A DNA stretch of 64,000 nt from Streptococcus vestibularis (GTDB lineage Bacteria; Bacillota; Bacilli; Lactobacillales; Streptococcaceae), in contig JAABLG010000003.1 of assembly GCA_010604095.1 (NCBI GenBank), positions 1-64,000 of the forward strand, written 5' to 3'. The stretch's first letter is position 1. Each line of letters starts with the position of its first letter. A program made the position numbers and the translations under genes. The notes under the pieces were generated by a model. The model was not told the DNA's origin and did not search any database. It worked only from the letters and a program-made list of their open reading frames with translations. This document shows positions 1 to 9,970 of this stretch, in pieces.

Positions 1-68
1 GTATTTTTACTGTCTACTTAAGTAGGACTATATCATACTAAAGTAGGTGTCGACAAGCTTTTGTTTTT

Positions 69-704
69 TTATGAAAAATGTGGGTTAAAGACCTTCTCAT
101 GACCAACAGTGGTATCCCATCCATGTCCTGGGAAAACTCTGTAGTGGTTAGGAAGCGTAAAGAGTTGCTCTTGAATACTAGTGAGTAATTGTTCGTGGTT
201 CCCTGTTGGAAGGTCCCAGCGTCCAATTGTTTCTTTAAAGAGGGCATCACCAGAAAATACAGTTTTTTCTCTATCAAAGATAAAAGAAACACCTCCAATA
301 GAGTGTCCTGGAGTTGGAACAACTTTAAACTGAAAGTTCTTGATGTTATAATCTTCAGTAAAATCGAAGTAGTGTTCTGCAGGATTGACAATAACGTCTT
401 CCATATCGTCGTGACGTGGGAGTCCAGATAAATTATCAATAGGACTCATCAACCAGTCTTTTTCAGCTTCAGCAACATAGACAGGAGGATGATTATATGC
501 CTGACGGACTGCCTCAACACTCATAATGTGGTCGTAGTGTGTATGTGTCAAAAGGATAGCAGCAACTGGTTTGTCGATTGCTTTAAGTTCAGCTAAGATA
601 GCAGAAGTATCACTTCCTGGATCAATGACTAGACAGGCTGTATCGTTTTCTAAAATATAGGTGTTTTCCTGGGCAACAGGATTTAAAATTCGTCTTATTT
701 TCAT
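69..704 (-). CDS. MBL-fold metallo-hydrolase (glyoxalase II-like)
   Basis: A 211-residue cytoplasmic metallo-beta-lactamase-fold hydrolase. The metal-binding motif THTHYDH lies at about residues 53-59, followed by PGHS, FSGDALF and FPGHG, which supply the remaining metal ligands. The length fits the YcbL/hydroxyacylglutathione-hydrolase-like subfamily, which lacks the long C-terminal glutathione-binding domain of true GloB, so the substrate is unknown. It is divergent from dinG, with 95 bases between the starts. Bases 1-68 downstream of its stop hold no gene, only a short CTACTTAAGTAG palindrome. Family call is firm; substrate is not. Confidence 0.9.
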   Translation of the reverse strand: MKIRRILNPVAQENTYILENDTACLVIDPGSDTSAILAELKAIDKPVAAILLTHTHYDHIMSVEAVRQAYNHPPVYVAEAEKDWLMSPIDNLSGLPRHDDMEDVIVNPAEHYFDFTEDYNIKNFQFKVVPTPGHSIGGVSFIFDREKTVFSGDALFKETIGRWDLPTGNHEQLLTSIQEQLFTLPNHYRVFPGHGWDTTVGHEKVFNPHFS

Positions 705-781
705 AGTTCTAGTGTAGCACGAATTTCAGGCTTTTTCCAATATCAGAATGATGACTTTGTCTTTTTTTGGTGCTTTGTATA

Positions 782-790
782 TGCTATAAT
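782..790 (+). promoter_or_regulatory. Extended -10 promoter immediately before dinG
   Basis: TGCTATAAT is a perfect extended -10 element. No convincing -35 lies 16-18 bases upstream. A start point 6-7 bases after it would be at about 796-797, only about 3 bases before the dinG ATG at 800, so the AAGG at 791-794 would not be in the RNA. Confidence 0.55.
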
Positions 791-799
791 AAGGTCACT

Positions 800-3286
800 A
801 TGAGTGAAAAAAACACGAATAAATATGCCATTGTTGATTTGGAAGCAACATCTGCCTCGTCAATGGCTAGTATTATACAGGTGGGAATTGTCATCATGCA
901 AAATGGTCAGGTGATTGACGAATTTGCAAGTGATGTGAACCCGCACCAAAAACTCGATGATCATATTATTCATTTGACGGGTATTACAGATCAGCAGTTA
1001 GCCCAGGCACCAGATTTCTCAGAAATTGCTCGTAAGATTTTTGACTTAATTGAAGATTGTATTTTTGTTGCCCATAATGTCAAATTTGATGCCAACCTAC
1101 TCTCAGAAGCTCTTTTCATGGAGGGCTATGAATTAAGGACACCCCGTGTTGATACAGTTGAGTTGGCTCAGGTTTTTTATCCGACACTGGAACACTATAA
1201 ACTCTCTCATTTATCTAAGGTCTTAAATCTTGACTTAGCTCAAGCCCATACTGCTATTGAGGATGCAAGGGCTACAGGTCAACTTCTTTTTCATTTAATG
1301 GATAAAATATCTAGTTTACCTAGACAAACCATTGATTTACTCTTGACCTTTTCTGATAATTTGCTTTTTGAGTCTGAGTTAGTTATTCGTGATGCCATAA
1401 GAGGACAAAAGCATGAACTTGCGAAAGAGTATATCATGCTTGAGGAGTCTGGTATTGTCCTTCGAAAGCCATTGACTTATAAGAACGAACGCAAATTATC
1501 TCAAAATTTTGAAACCAATATTGCACTCCTAGGTTTGGAAACAAGACATAAGCAAGAAAAATTTGCTGAGGCGGTCAGAAAAGAACTGGATAATACTGAC
1601 ATTTCCATGATTCAAGCTCAGACAGGAATTGGGAAAACATATGGCTATCTTCTTCCCATTTTGGCACAAGCAAATGTAGATAAAGTCGTTGTAGCTGTTC
1701 CGACCAAGCTTCTTCAAAATCAAATTATGAGTCAAGAAGCTAAAAGTTTAGCTGAAATCTTTAATATTAATTTTCACAGCCTTAAGGGACCGCAGAATTA
1801 TATTAAGTTGGATGCCTTTTATCAAACCTTACTACGTCAGGATAGTAATCGTTTGGTCAATCGCTATAAGATGCAACTTTTGGTTTGGTTGACAGAGACG
1901 GAGACTGGTGATCTTGACGAGATAAGACAGAAGCAACGCTACATGGCTTATTTTGATGAGATTAAACATGATGGTAAGTTAAAGGCAGATAGTCTTTTTA
2001 AGGATTACGATTTTTGGCAACAGTCCTATCAAAAGGCCAAAGAGGCTAAAGTTGTTGTCACTAATCATGCCTATCTCTTAACCCGTATGGAGGATGACCA
2101 TGATTTTGTCAGAGGGAAAACGCTTGTCATTGATGAGGGGCAAAAGATGGTTCTGGCTTTGGAACAATTTTCTCGTTACCAAGTGAATTTAACAAGTCTT
2201 TTGCAACAGATCCATCGTATTCTTGATCATGGTAACCCATCCTTACTGCAACAGCGTTTACTTGAAAATTTGCAGTTTGAAATTAGTCATTTGATTCAGG
2301 AACACCAACAATTCCCACAAAAACAGTATAATCGTCAGCAATTAGATTGTTTGCTTCAGACCATAACTGAACTTGAAGGGGAAAGCGGTTTGGTGGAAAT
2401 GTTATCTCCATTGCAAACACCCCTTTACAGCCATTTTTGGCTTGAAACTGACTACTATCAGGAACATCGGGTGTCTTATCTAAAGGCTTCACGTCAGGAA
2501 CTTTTGAAACTGTCTGCCTATCTTCCGAGTGCTCAGAAGGTGTTGATTGTCTCAGCAACCATTGATATTGGTCCTGAAGTTGATGTGGCAGATTTATTAG
2601 GGCTAAATCAGGTGCATAAGGTTAGTCTTCCAATGGACAACCTTCTCAGTCAGGCAATTTGGATTGATCAAAGCATGCCTATGATTGGTGTTGTATCTGA
2701 AGAAGACTATGATAAAGCTGTCGCAAAACGTCTTCAGAAGTTGACTAAAACGGAATATCCTATATTAGTCTTATTCACATCTCGAAAAAGCATGTTAGCT
2801 GTCTCAGATTTGCTGGATTTACAGGAAGTACATCACCTCACTCAAGAAAAGAACGGTACGGCTTTTAACGTCAAAAAACGTTTTGATAGAGGTGAGACTA
2901 ATATGCTTCTTGGAATGGGTTCTTTCTGGGAAGGTGTTGATTTTGCTCAACAAGATAGGGTTATTGAGGTCATCGCACGTCTTCCATTTGACAATCCTAA
3001 AGATCCATTCTATCAAAAATTGGAGTCGTGGTTTTCTAAACAAGGAAAGCATACTTTTAATAGCTACAGTCTTCCTATGACAATTTTGCGTTTTAAACAG
3101 GCTATTGGGCGTTCGCAAAGACGTCCGGATCAGCGTTCAGCTATACTTCTTTTAGACAACCGCCCCCTAGTCAAGAGCTATGGGAAGCTATTTTTGAAAG
3201 AAGTATCTCAAGAGATTTCGCTTGAACGAACTAAATTTAAGATATTCAATGAAGATATCCAGACATTTCTGCAAAAGGAAAGTTAG
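800..3286 (+). CDS. dinG: DinG-family exonuclease/helicase
   Basis: An 828-residue Gram-positive-type DinG: N-terminal DnaQ-like 3'-5' exonuclease (residues about 8-170; first metal motif VDLEAT) joined to an XPD/DinG-like superfamily 2 ATPase with Walker A QTGIGKT and a DEGQ Walker B box in place of DEAH. The cysteine cluster of iron-sulphur DinG proteins is not evident, as expected for the exonuclease-fused form. The frame stays open upstream to 767, but those codons precede the promoter and are not conserved-looking; ATG at 800 starts just before the exonuclease motif. Likely roles are DNA repair or degradation; the precise task is inferred from the family. Confidence 0.92.
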   Translation: MSEKNTNKYAIVDLEATSASSMASIIQVGIVIMQNGQVIDEFASDVNPHQKLDDHIIHLTGITDQQLAQAPDFSEIARKIFDLIEDCIFVAHNVKFDANLLSEALFMEGYELRTPRVDTVELAQVFYPTLEHYKLSHLSKVLNLDLAQAHTAIEDARATGQLLFHLMDKISSLPRQTIDLLLTFSDNLLFESELVIRDAIRGQKHELAKEYIMLEESGIVLRKPLTYKNERKLSQNFETNIALLGLETRHKQEKFAEAVRKELDNTDISMIQAQTGIGKTYGYLLPILAQANVDKVVVAVPTKLLQNQIMSQEAKSLAEIFNINFHSLKGPQNYIKLDAFYQTLLRQDSNRLVNRYKMQLLVWLTETETGDLDEIRQKQRYMAYFDEIKHDGKLKADSLFKDYDFWQQSYQKAKEAKVVVTNHAYLLTRMEDDHDFVRGKTLVIDEGQKMVLALEQFSRYQVNLTSLLQQIHRILDHGNPSLLQQRLLENLQFEISHLIQEHQQFPQKQYNRQQLDCLLQTITELEGESGLVEMLSPLQTPLYSHFWLETDYYQEHRVSYLKASRQELLKLSAYLPSAQKVLIVSATIDIGPEVDVADLLGLNQVHKVSLPMDNLLSQAIWIDQSMPMIGVVSEEDYDKAVAKRLQKLTKTEYPILVLFTSRKSMLAVSDLLDLQEVHHLTQEKNGTAFNVKKRFDRGETNMLLGMGSFWEGVDFAQQDRVIEVIARLPFDNPKDPFYQKLESWFSKQGKHTFNSYSLPMTILRFKQAIGRSQRRPDQRSAILLLDNRPLVKSYGKLFLKEVSQEISLERTKFKIFNEDIQTFLQKES

Positions 3287-3431
3287 CTATATAATGTCAA
3301 TCAAATTTTAAGATGAAAGAGTTTCTCAGACCTAAAAAGATGACGTTAAATATCCATTACTAGCGACATAGCTATGTAAAGATTTATCATTTTCTGATAT
3401 AATAATTTCAGAAACTTTTTTAGGAGAAATT

Positions 3432-3914
3432 ATGCGTAAACAACGATCAGCTTTGACGAAAAAGCAACAGATTATTTTGGGAATAATTACAATCGTTGCG
3501 ACCTTAATTGCCTCTATGACAGCTTTACTGATTGTAGCGACAAAGCCCTACATTGATGCTGAAAAGCAAGTGATTGCCATAGCTGAGAGTAAGGCGGATA
3601 TTAGGACTGTTTCTGAATTTGATATCTACCATGGTCTGGAGACCTATTATGGTCTTCTCGGTAAAACGAGTAAAGGTGAAAAGCTTGCCCTCATTGTCAG
3701 TAAAGATTCAGGTGTGGTTGATATTTACAAGCAGTCTGATGGTATTAGTAAGTCAGTAGCAGAGAAAGCTGCCAAGGCGTATGGTGCTAAGAAGATATCT
3801 TATGTGCATTTAGGAAAGTATAAGAAAACTCCTATTTGGGAAGTAAAGTCAGGAACCAAGTATTTTCTGGTCGATTTTATCTCGGGTCAGGTTATTAAAG
3901 TGGAAGGACTATAA
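3432..3914 (+). CDS. YpmB-like protein (DUF5590), membrane-anchored
   Basis: A 160-residue protein with a positively charged N terminus and one membrane segment (residues about 13-35), then an extracytoplasmic PepSY-like domain, matching the DUF5590/YpmB family as I remember it. Function is unknown. TTTTAGGAGAAATT gives a good ribosome site. A TATAAT at about 3398 provides a likely promoter. It is two bases from aspC, so the pair is probably co-transcribed, an arrangement I recall as common in streptococci (dinG-ypmB-aspC-asnS). Confidence 0.75.
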   Translation: MRKQRSALTKKQQIILGIITIVATLIASMTALLIVATKPYIDAEKQVIAIAESKADIRTVSEFDIYHGLETYYGLLGKTSKGEKLALIVSKDSGVVDIYKQSDGISKSVAEKAAKAYGAKKISYVHLGKYKKTPIWEVKSGTKYFLVDFISGQVIKVEGL

Positions 3915-3916
3915 AA

Positions 3917-5098
3917 ATGACAAAATTATCAAATCGTGTATTAGAAATGGGTGAAAGTGTTACTTTAGCAGCCAGTGCGCGTGCTAAAGCCCTAAAAGCT
4001 CAAGGACGTGATATCTTGAGCTTGACACTTGGAGAGCCAGATTTCGTTACTCCAAAGAATATTCAGAAAGCTGCTATTGCCTCTATCGAAAGTGGTAAAG
4101 CAAGTTTTTATACCGTAGCCTCTGGTCTTCCAGAACTCAAAGAAGCTATCGGTAGCTATATGGACAAATTCTATGGTTATTCTGTAAAACCAAATGAAGT
4201 TGTAGTCGGAACTGGTGCTAAGTTTATTTTGTACGCTTTCTTTGCTACTGTTATCAATCCTGGTGACGAAGTAATCATTCCAACGCCTTGTTGGGTTTCT
4301 TATGTAGATCAAGTGAAAATGGTTGAAGGTGTTCCGGTCACTTTCCAAACGACTGAAGCAAATCACTTTAAAGCTACAGTAGAACAGCTTGAGGCAGCTC
4401 GCACTGAAAAAACGAAAGTGGTCTTGCTTAATTCGCCATCAAATCCAACCGGAATGATTTATAGCAAGGAAGAATTGCAAGCAATTGGTGATTGGGCAGT
4501 TGAGCATGATATTTTGATTTTAGCTGATGATATCTATGGTCGCTTGGTATACAATGGCAATAGTTTCACACCAATTTCAAGTCTTTCTGATGCCATTCGT
4601 AAGCAAACAATTGTCATCAATGGTGTTTCAAAGACTTATGCCATGACAGGTTGGCGTGTTGGTTTTGCTGTTGGTGATCCAGAGATTATTGCAGGTATGG
4701 CTAAGGTCATCAGTCAAACAACCTCTAATCTTACAGCTGTTTCTCAATATGCTGCTATTGAGGCTTTGACAGGAGATCAAACTTCTATCGAAGAAATGCG
4801 TCAAGCTTTTGAAGAACGTTTGAATACCATCTCCCCACTCTTAGCTGAAGTGCCTGGATTTGAAGTTATCAAACCTCAAGGTGCCTTCTACCTCTTCCCT
4901 AATGTTAAAAAGGCTATGGAAATCAAAGGCTATACAGATGTCAATGATTTTACCAATGCCATCCTTGAAGAGGCTGAAGTCGCATTGGTAACTGGAGCAG
5001 GATTTGGTGCTCCTGAAAATATTCGTCTCAGCTATGCTACAGACCTAGATACTTTGAAAGAGGCTGTTAGCCGAATCAAAGCATTTATGGAAAAATAA
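3917..5098 (+). CDS. aspC: Pyridoxal-phosphate aspartate aminotransferase
   Basis: A 393-residue class I aminotransferase. The PLP lysine sits in [13 protein letters not shown], and the substrate-carboxylate arginine region near the C terminus (IRLSYA) is present. It interconverts aspartate and 2-oxoglutarate with oxaloacetate and glutamate in the cytoplasm; related enzymes also accept aromatic amino acids. It starts two bases after the YpmB-like gene and is followed by asnS after 38 bases, so aspartate formation is coupled to asparaginyl-tRNA synthesis in one transcript. The order is typical of Firmicutes. Confidence 0.92.
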   Translation: MTKLSNRVLEMGESVTLAASARAKALKAQGRDILSLTLGEPDFVTPKNIQKAAIASIESGKASFYTVASGLPELKEAIGSYMDKFYGYSVKPNEVVVGTGAKFILYAFFATVINPGDEVIIPTPCWVSYVDQVKMVEGVPVTFQTTEANHFKATVEQLEAARTEKTKVVLLNSPSNPTGMIYSKEELQAIGDWAVEHDILILADDIYGRLVYNGNSFTPISSLSDAIRKQTIVINGVSKTYAMTGWRVGFAVGDPEIIAGMAKVISQTTSNLTAVSQYAAIEALTGDQTSIEEMRQAFEERLNTISPLLAEVPGFEVIKPQGAFYLFPNVKKAMEIKGYTDVNDFTNAILEEAEVALVTGAGFGAPENIRLSYATDLDTLKEAVSRIKAFMEK

Positions 5099-5136
5099 AT
5101 TTTAATATAGATCAACAGAAAAGAGAAGTAATTTAC

Positions 5137-6483
5137 ATGTCTAAACAATTAGTTTCAATTATTGATGTGCCTAAACATGTTGGTGAAGAAATCACTATTG
5201 GTGCCTGGGTAGCTAACAAATCTGGAAAAGGGAAATTGGCCTTTCTTCAGTTGCGTGATGGGACTGCTTTCTTCCAAGCTGTCGTTTTCAAACCTAACTT
5301 TATCGAAAAATACGGTGAAGAAGAAGGTACTGAAAAATTTAATGTTGTCAAACACCTTAGTCAAGAAACATCTGTCTATGTGACAGGTGTGGTCAAAGAA
5401 GATGAGCGCTCTAAATTTGGTTATGAGCTTGATGTAACAGCAGTGGAAGTTATTGGTAAATCTGAAGATTACCCAATCACACCCAAAGAACACGGTACAG
5501 ACTTCTTGATGGATAATCGTCACCTTTGGTTGCGTTCACGTAAGCAAATGGCTATCCAACAAATTCGTAATGCCATTATCTATGCAACTTATGATTTCTT
5601 TGATAAAAATGGCTTCATCAAATTTGATAGTCCAATCTTGTCTGGTAACGCTGCCGAAGATTCAACAGAATTGTTTGAGACAGACTACTTTGGAACACCT
5701 GCTTTCTTGAGCCAATCTGGTCAGCTTTATCTTGAAGCTGGTGCTATGGCTCTTGGTCGTGTCTTTGACTTTGGTCCTGTTTTCCGTGCTGAAAAATCAA
5801 AAACACGTCGTCATTTGACTGAGTTTTGGATGATGGATGCTGAGTATTCATTCTTATCACATGATGAGTCGCTTGATTTGCAAGAAGCATATGTCAAAGC
5901 TCTTATTCAAGGCGTTATTGACCGTGTACCACAAGCTCTTGAAATTCTTGAACGTGATGTCGATCTTCTTAAGAAATACATTGCTGAGCCTTTCAAGCGT
6001 GTGTCTTATGATGAAGCAATTGAACTTCTTCAAGCCCATGAAAATGACGAAGATACAGACTACGAGCATCTTGAACATGGGGATGACTTTGGTTCACCGC
6101 ATGAAACTTGGATTTCTAACTATTTTGGTGTTCCGACATTCGTTGTTAACTATCCAGCAAGTTTCAAGGCATTCTACATGAAACCTGTTCCTGGTAATCC
6201 TGAGCGTGTTCTTTGTGCCGATCTTTTGGCACCTGAAGGTTACGGAGAAATCATCGGTGGTTCAATGCGTGAGGATGACTACGATGCGCTTGTTGCTAAG
6301 ATGGATGAACTCGGTATGGATCGCACAGAATACGAATTCTACCTTGACCTTCGTAAATACGGTTCAGTACCTCACGGTGGTTTTGGTATTGGTATTGAAC
6401 GTATGGTTACCTTTGTAGCTGGTACGAAACACATTCGTGAAGCTATTCCATTCCCACGTATGTTGCACCGTATCAAACCATAA
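5137..6483 (+). CDS. asnS: Asparaginyl-tRNA synthetase
   Basis: A 448-residue class IIb synthetase that charges tRNA-Asn. An N-terminal OB-fold anticodon-binding domain (about residues 15-110) precedes the catalytic core with motif 2 (FRAEKS...[12 protein letters not shown]) and motif 3 ([10 protein letters not shown]). The length is normal. AGAGAAG upstream of the ATG is the ribosome site. It closes the dinG-side operon; the lipoprotein gene follows after 25 bases. Confidence 0.97.
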   Translation: MSKQLVSIIDVPKHVGEEITIGAWVANKSGKGKLAFLQLRDGTAFFQAVVFKPNFIEKYGEEEGTEKFNVVKHLSQETSVYVTGVVKEDERSKFGYELDVTAVEVIGKSEDYPITPKEHGTDFLMDNRHLWLRSRKQMAIQQIRNAIIYATYDFFDKNGFIKFDSPILSGNAAEDSTELFETDYFGTPAFLSQSGQLYLEAGAMALGRVFDFGPVFRAEKSKTRRHLTEFWMMDAEYSFLSHDESLDLQEAYVKALIQGVIDRVPQALEILERDVDLLKKYIAEPFKRVSYDEAIELLQAHENDEDTDYEHLEHGDDFGSPHETWISNYFGVPTFVVNYPASFKAFYMKPVPGNPERVLCADLLAPEGYGEIIGGSMREDDYDALVAKMDELGMDRTEYEFYLDLRKYGSVPHGGFGIGIERMVTFVAGTKHIREAIPFPRMLHRIKP

Positions 6484-6508
6484 GTCAATTTTCTAGGAGT
6501 GCAGGTGT

Positions 6509-6916
6509 ATGAAAAGATGGTTACTTGGCTTGTCAGCCTTACTTTGTTTGGTTTTAATGGTTGCTTGTAGCAAATCTGCTCCCTCTTTACAAGGTGAGTG
6601 GAAAGCTCAGGACGCTCTGAAAAAAGATTATAAGATCATTTTTAAGAAAGATAAAGTAACGATTGGTAAGCAGGACTATGACTATACTTTGAATGGTCCT
6701 AAAGCTAAAGATGGTTTTACTTATTATTCTCTTAAGTTGAAAGACCAGGGAAATGAAACCAGTTATACTGTATTTTTCCCCACAAAATCAAAAGAGACAG
6801 CCCTCTTTTTGCAACCCAATGATGACAAAGAGCCCGTGAAAGGCCAAATGCTCTTTGCGCTCAATAAAAAAGAAAAGCCAGATTACTATGACTATGTCAA
6901 AAAGTATCTGAAATAA
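6509..6916 (+). CDS. Small lipoprotein of unknown function
   Basis: A 135-residue protein with a lipoprotein signal peptide: charged start MKR, hydrophobic core and lipobox VAC with the cysteine at residue 20. The mature part is lysine-rich and looks like a small beta domain (TYYSLKLKD, SYTVFF). I do not recognise a named family. A GGAGTGCAGGTG ribosome site precedes the ATG. It lies 25 bases after asnS and ends at a terminator, so it may be read through from asnS. Confidence 0.7.
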   Translation: MKRWLLGLSALLCLVLMVACSKSAPSLQGEWKAQDALKKDYKIIFKKDKVTIGKQDYDYTLNGPKAKDGFTYYSLKLKDQGNETSYTVFFPTKSKETALFLQPNDDKEPVKGQMLFALNKKEKPDYYDYVKKYLK

Positions 6917-6919
6917 TAA

Positions 6920-6955
6920 GAGAAGGATTAGTCTTGAGCTAATTCTTTTCTTTTT
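6920..6955 (+). terminator. Intrinsic terminator after the lipoprotein gene
   Basis: A stem formed by AAGGATTAG and CTAATTCTT with a 7-base loop is followed by a T-rich tract (6946-6955). It ends the aspC-asnS-lipoprotein transcript. Confidence 0.75.
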
Positions 6956-7027
6956 GAAAATACCTGTTTCAGTTTTCAGAATATTTTGCTATAATAACAG
7001 CATATTAGACAAAGGAGAAAAATTATC

Positions 7028-7408
7028 ATGGCAAAAACTATTCATACTGATAAAGCACCCGCAGCAATCGGTCCTTATGTTCAAGGTAAGATCGTAGGAA
7101 ATCTTTTGTTTGCTTCTGGTCAAGTACCATTGTCACCAGAAACAGGTGAAATCATTGGTGAAACCATTCAAGAACAAACAGAACAAGTGCTAAAAAATGT
7201 TGGTGCCATTTTGGTGGAAGCTGGAACAGATTTTGATCATGTTGTCAAAACAACATGCTTCCTAAGTGACATTAACGATTTCGTTCCATTTAACGAAGTT
7301 TATGCAACTGCATTTAAAGCTGACTTCCCTGCTCGTTCAGCAGTTGAAGTGGCACGCTTGCCAAAAGACGTTAAAATTGAAATCGAAGTTATTGCTGAGA
7401 TTGATTAA
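7028..7408 (+). CDS. ridA: RidA family 2-iminobutanoate/enamine deaminase
   Basis: A 126-residue YjgF/YER057c/UK114 protein, normal length. Family members hydrolyse reactive enamine/imine intermediates made by PLP enzymes such as threonine dehydratase. Signature residues include the substrate-binding arginine in FPARSAVEVARLPKD and the C-terminal IEIEVIA strand. An extended -10 (TGCTATAAT, 6987-6995) gives it its own promoter, and AAAGGAG its ribosome site. It is a single-gene unit before the que riboswitch. Confidence 0.93.
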   Translation: MAKTIHTDKAPAAIGPYVQGKIVGNLLFASGQVPLSPETGEIIGETIQEQTEQVLKNVGAILVEAGTDFDHVVKTTCFLSDINDFVPFNEVYATAFKADFPARSAVEVARLPKDVKIEIEVIAEID

Positions 7409-7473
7409 TGAAGAGAGCCTTGGCTCTTTTCTTTTTGGCTCAACTGTGATAAACTATAGCTGAAATAAATATT

Positions 7474-7545
7474 CGATGTTTGGGAGACACCATCGCTAAA
7501 AAAAACCAGTAATGGCGTTTTTTGGCTCCCTCTAGGGAGCTTTTT
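7474..7545 (+). promoter_or_regulatory. preQ1-I riboswitch with transcription terminator
   Basis: P1 is CGATG (7474-7478) paired with CATCG (7491-7495). The loop TGGG at 7481-7484 can pair with CCA at 7506-7508, which ends an A-rich tail; this H-type pseudoknot is the hallmark of the preQ1-I aptamer. Downstream GCTCCC (7525-7530) and GGGAGC (7535-7540) plus TTTTT make an intrinsic terminator. The loop GGGAG at 7482-7486 can instead pair with CTCCC at 7526-7530, giving an antiterminator. Position directly before queC supports the ligand. Terminator pairing is read directly; the switching model is inference. Confidence 0.85.
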
Positions 7546-7580
7546 ATGTGTCTCAAACATCAGAGATAAAGAGGAATATT

Positions 7581-8234
7581 ATGAATCGTCAATCTGCTTT
7601 GGTCGTCTTTAGTGGCGGTCAAGACTCTACAACCTGCCTATTTTGGGCTTTAAAACATTATGAAACTGTTGAACTAGTTACTTTTGCTTACGGGCAACGT
7701 CATAGCTTGGAAATTGAAGTAGCTAAAGAGATTGCAAAAGAACAAGGTCTTAAACACCATGTTTTGGATATGTCCTTGCTTGGACAAATTACTGAAAATG
7801 CCTTAACATCTGATATCGAGATTGAGTCTGAAGAAGGTGAAGTGCCTAATACCTTTGTGGACGGGCGTAATCATCTTTTCCTTTCTTTCGCTGCTGTGTT
7901 GGCTAAGCAACGTGGGATTACTGATATTGTGACAGGTGTTTGTGAGACTGACTTTTCTGGTTATCCGGACTGTCGTGATGTCTTTGTCAAATCACTTAAT
8001 GTCACACTTAACCTTGCAATGGCCTATGATTTTGTCATCCAAACGCCACTCATGTGGTTGGATAAGGCTGAGACTTGGGCGTTGGCTGACCAACTGGGAG
8101 CTTTTGACTATGTTCGTGAAAAAACGCTGACTTGCTATAACGGTATCATAGGTACAGGATGTGGGGAATGTCCTGCCTGTCATTTGCGTCAAAGAGGTCT
8201 TGAAAAATATCTTGCAGAAAGAGGAGAGGCTTAA
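7581..8234 (+). CDS. queC: 7-cyano-7-deazaguanine synthase QueC
   Basis: A 217-residue PP-loop ATPase converting 7-carboxy-7-deazaguanine to preQ0 in queuosine synthesis. The PP-loop SGGQDS is at residues about 10-15 and a zinc site [13 protein letters not shown] is near the C terminus. The frame is open from GTG 7548, but the ATG at 7581 has an AAAGAGG ribosome site and begins just before the PP-loop, so it is the start. Its stop overlaps the queD ATG (TAATG). Expression depends on the upstream preQ1 switch. Confidence 0.95.
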   Translation: MNRQSALVVFSGGQDSTTCLFWALKHYETVELVTFAYGQRHSLEIEVAKEIAKEQGLKHHVLDMSLLGQITENALTSDIEIESEEGEVPNTFVDGRNHLFLSFAAVLAKQRGITDIVTGVCETDFSGYPDCRDVFVKSLNVTLNLAMAYDFVIQTPLMWLDKAETWALADQLGAFDYVREKTLTCYNGIIGTGCGECPACHLRQRGLEKYLAERGEA

Positions 8235-8677
8235 TGTTTTTTGCACCTAAAGAAATCAAGACTGAAACAGGTGAGTCTTTGGTTTATAATCCTCACCGTA
8301 CATTGGTTTCTAAAGAGTTTACTTTTGATGCTGCCCATCATCTCTTTCATTATGAAGGAAAATGCAAGTCCCTTCATGGTCATACTTATCATCTCCAGAT
8401 TGCAGTCAGTGGGTATTTGGATGAGTGTGGCATGACCTATGATTTTGGTGACCTTAAGAGCATTTACAAGGATCATTTGGAACCTCATCTGGATCACCGT
8501 TATCTCAATGAGACTTTGCCTTATATGAACACGACTGCGGAAAATATGGTTTTCTGGATTTTTCAGACGACGAGTCAACATCTGTCTGGTAAAAGAGGAC
8601 TTCGTTTGGAATATGTCCGCCTTTATGAGACGCCAACAGCTTTTGCAGAGTTTAGACGGGAGTGGTTGGATGACTAG
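8234..8677 (+). CDS. queD: 6-carboxy-5,6,7,8-tetrahydropterin synthase QueD
   Basis: A 147-residue member of the 6-pyruvoyl-tetrahydropterin synthase family, catalysing the first committed queuosine step from dihydroneopterin triphosphate. The zinc histidines and catalytic cysteine lie in FDAAHHLFHYEGKCKSLHGH (about residues 30-50). Start and stop overlap queC and queE by 1 and 8 bases respectively, showing translational coupling within the operon. Confidence 0.94.
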   Translation: MFFAPKEIKTETGESLVYNPHRTLVSKEFTFDAAHHLFHYEGKCKSLHGHTYHLQIAVSGYLDECGMTYDFGDLKSIYKDHLEPHLDHRYLNETLPYMNTTAENMVFWIFQTTSQHLSGKRGLRLEYVRLYETPTAFAEFRREWLDD

Positions 8678-9386
8678 GGAACGCATACTTAAACTACCAG
8701 TACTTGAAATTTTTGGACCGACCTTTCAAGGGGAAGGTCGAGCCATCGGGCAAAAGACCATGTTTGTGAGAACAGCAGGGTGTGATTACCACTGTGATTG
8801 GTGTGATTCAGCCTTCACTTGGGATGGCTCAGAGAAGCCAACTCGTATGACAGCTGATGAAGTGATTGCAGCTTTGGATGCGCTCGGTACCTATGACTAT
8901 GTTACTCTATCTGGAGGAAATCCAGCGCTTTTAGCAGCCAATATGGCGGAACTCGTTTCAAAACTCAAGGCGAGAGGCGTAACTTTGGCTGTTGAAACCC
9001 AAGGATCTCGTTGGCAGGAGTGGCTAAGAGATATTGATCAGGTCACTCTAAGCCCTAAACCACCATCATCAAAGATGGAAGTCAATTTGGAAACACTTGA
9101 TTTTATTGTCTCTCAGCTTGATCCTGATAAAGTGACCTTCAAGGTTCCCGTTTTTGACGATGCTGACTTGGATTTTGCTAAAATGATTCAGGAACGGTAT
9201 CAGCCAGATGTGATGTTTCTCTCAGCTGGTAATCCTGAACCCAAAGCAGAAGGAAATATTGTCCAGCACCAACTAGAACGCCTCAAAGAACTCTGGGAGA
9301 CAGTAGCTGCAGATGATTCGTGGGGGAACGTCCGTGTCCTCCCTCAACTGCATACCCTACTTTACGACAATGAGCGTGGTGTCTAG
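8670..9386 (+). CDS. queE: 7-carboxy-7-deazaguanine synthase QueE
   Basis: A 238-residue radical SAM enzyme that rearranges carboxytetrahydropterin to 7-carboxy-7-deazaguanine. The iron-sulphur motif CDYHCDWC (CxxxCxxC) is near residue 35, preceded by FGPTFQGEG. The frame is open further upstream inside queD, but the ATG at 8670, overlapping the queD stop, gives the standard family N terminus. Co-transcribed with queC and queD. Confidence 0.94.
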   Translation: MTRERILKLPVLEIFGPTFQGEGRAIGQKTMFVRTAGCDYHCDWCDSAFTWDGSEKPTRMTADEVIAALDALGTYDYVTLSGGNPALLAANMAELVSKLKARGVTLAVETQGSRWQEWLRDIDQVTLSPKPPSSKMEVNLETLDFIVSQLDPDKVTFKVPVFDDADLDFAKMIQERYQPDVMFLSAGNPEPKAEGNIVQHQLERLKELWETVAADDSWGNVRVLPQLHTLLYDNERGV

Positions 9387-9441
9387 GAAGGATGAAAGGA
9401 CATCCTATAACCATCAAAATTATACAAGAAAAGGAAGAAAA

Positions 9442-9933
9442 ATGTCACAACAAGAAGAAATGAAAAACCTCACTCTCCTAGGTAATAAGGAGACACCTTA
9501 TATTTTTGAATATTCTCCACAAGTCTTGGAGTCTTTTGATAATCGTCATACTGATAATGATTACTTTATCAAATTCAACTGTCCAGAATTTACCTCACTT
9601 TGTCCGATTACTGGGCAACCTGACTTTGCCAGCATCTATATTTCTTATATTCCAGACCAGCTCTGTGTTGAGTCTAAATCATTGAAGCTTTACCTCTTTA
9701 GTTACCGTAATCACGGAGATTTCCACGAAAATTGTATCAATACCATTGGTAAGGATTTGGTGGAGCTTTTGAATCCTCGCTACCTTGAGGTGTGGGGTAA
9801 ATTTACACCTCGTGGTGGTATTTCAATTGATCCTTATTATAATTACGGTCGTCCAGAAACTAAGTATGAAAAAATGGCAGAGCAACGCCTTTTTAATCAC
9901 GACCTCTACCCAGAAAATATTGATAATCGTTAA
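9442..9933 (+). CDS. queF: NADPH-dependent preQ0 reductase QueF
   Basis: A 163-residue type I (YkvM-like) QueF reducing preQ0 to preQ1. The catalytic cysteine is in [18 protein letters not shown] and the QueF motif is [20 protein letters not shown]. The frame is open upstream into queE, but ATG 9442 has the AAGGAAG ribosome site and the usual N terminus. The operon therefore makes preQ1, the ligand of its own riboswitch, closing a feedback loop. The tRNA-guanine transglycosylase is not in view. Confidence 0.95.
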   Translation: MSQQEEMKNLTLLGNKETPYIFEYSPQVLESFDNRHTDNDYFIKFNCPEFTSLCPITGQPDFASIYISYIPDQLCVESKSLKLYLFSYRNHGDFHENCINTIGKDLVELLNPRYLEVWGKFTPRGGISIDPYYNYGRPETKYEKMAEQRLFNHDLYPENIDNR

Positions 9934-9942
9934 TATTGTCCG

Positions 9943-9970
9943 AAGCCTTCTATAACTGTGAAGGCTTTTT
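9943..9970 (+). terminator. Terminator of the que operon
   Basis: AAGCCTTC and GAAGGCTT form an 8-bp stem around a 9-base loop, followed by a T tract. Confidence 0.85.

Noticed and set aside
8231-8686. 151-codon open frame on the minus strand opposite queD
   Set aside because: It is the mirror of queD, with no ribosome site or family features, and sits inside a tight co-directional operon.
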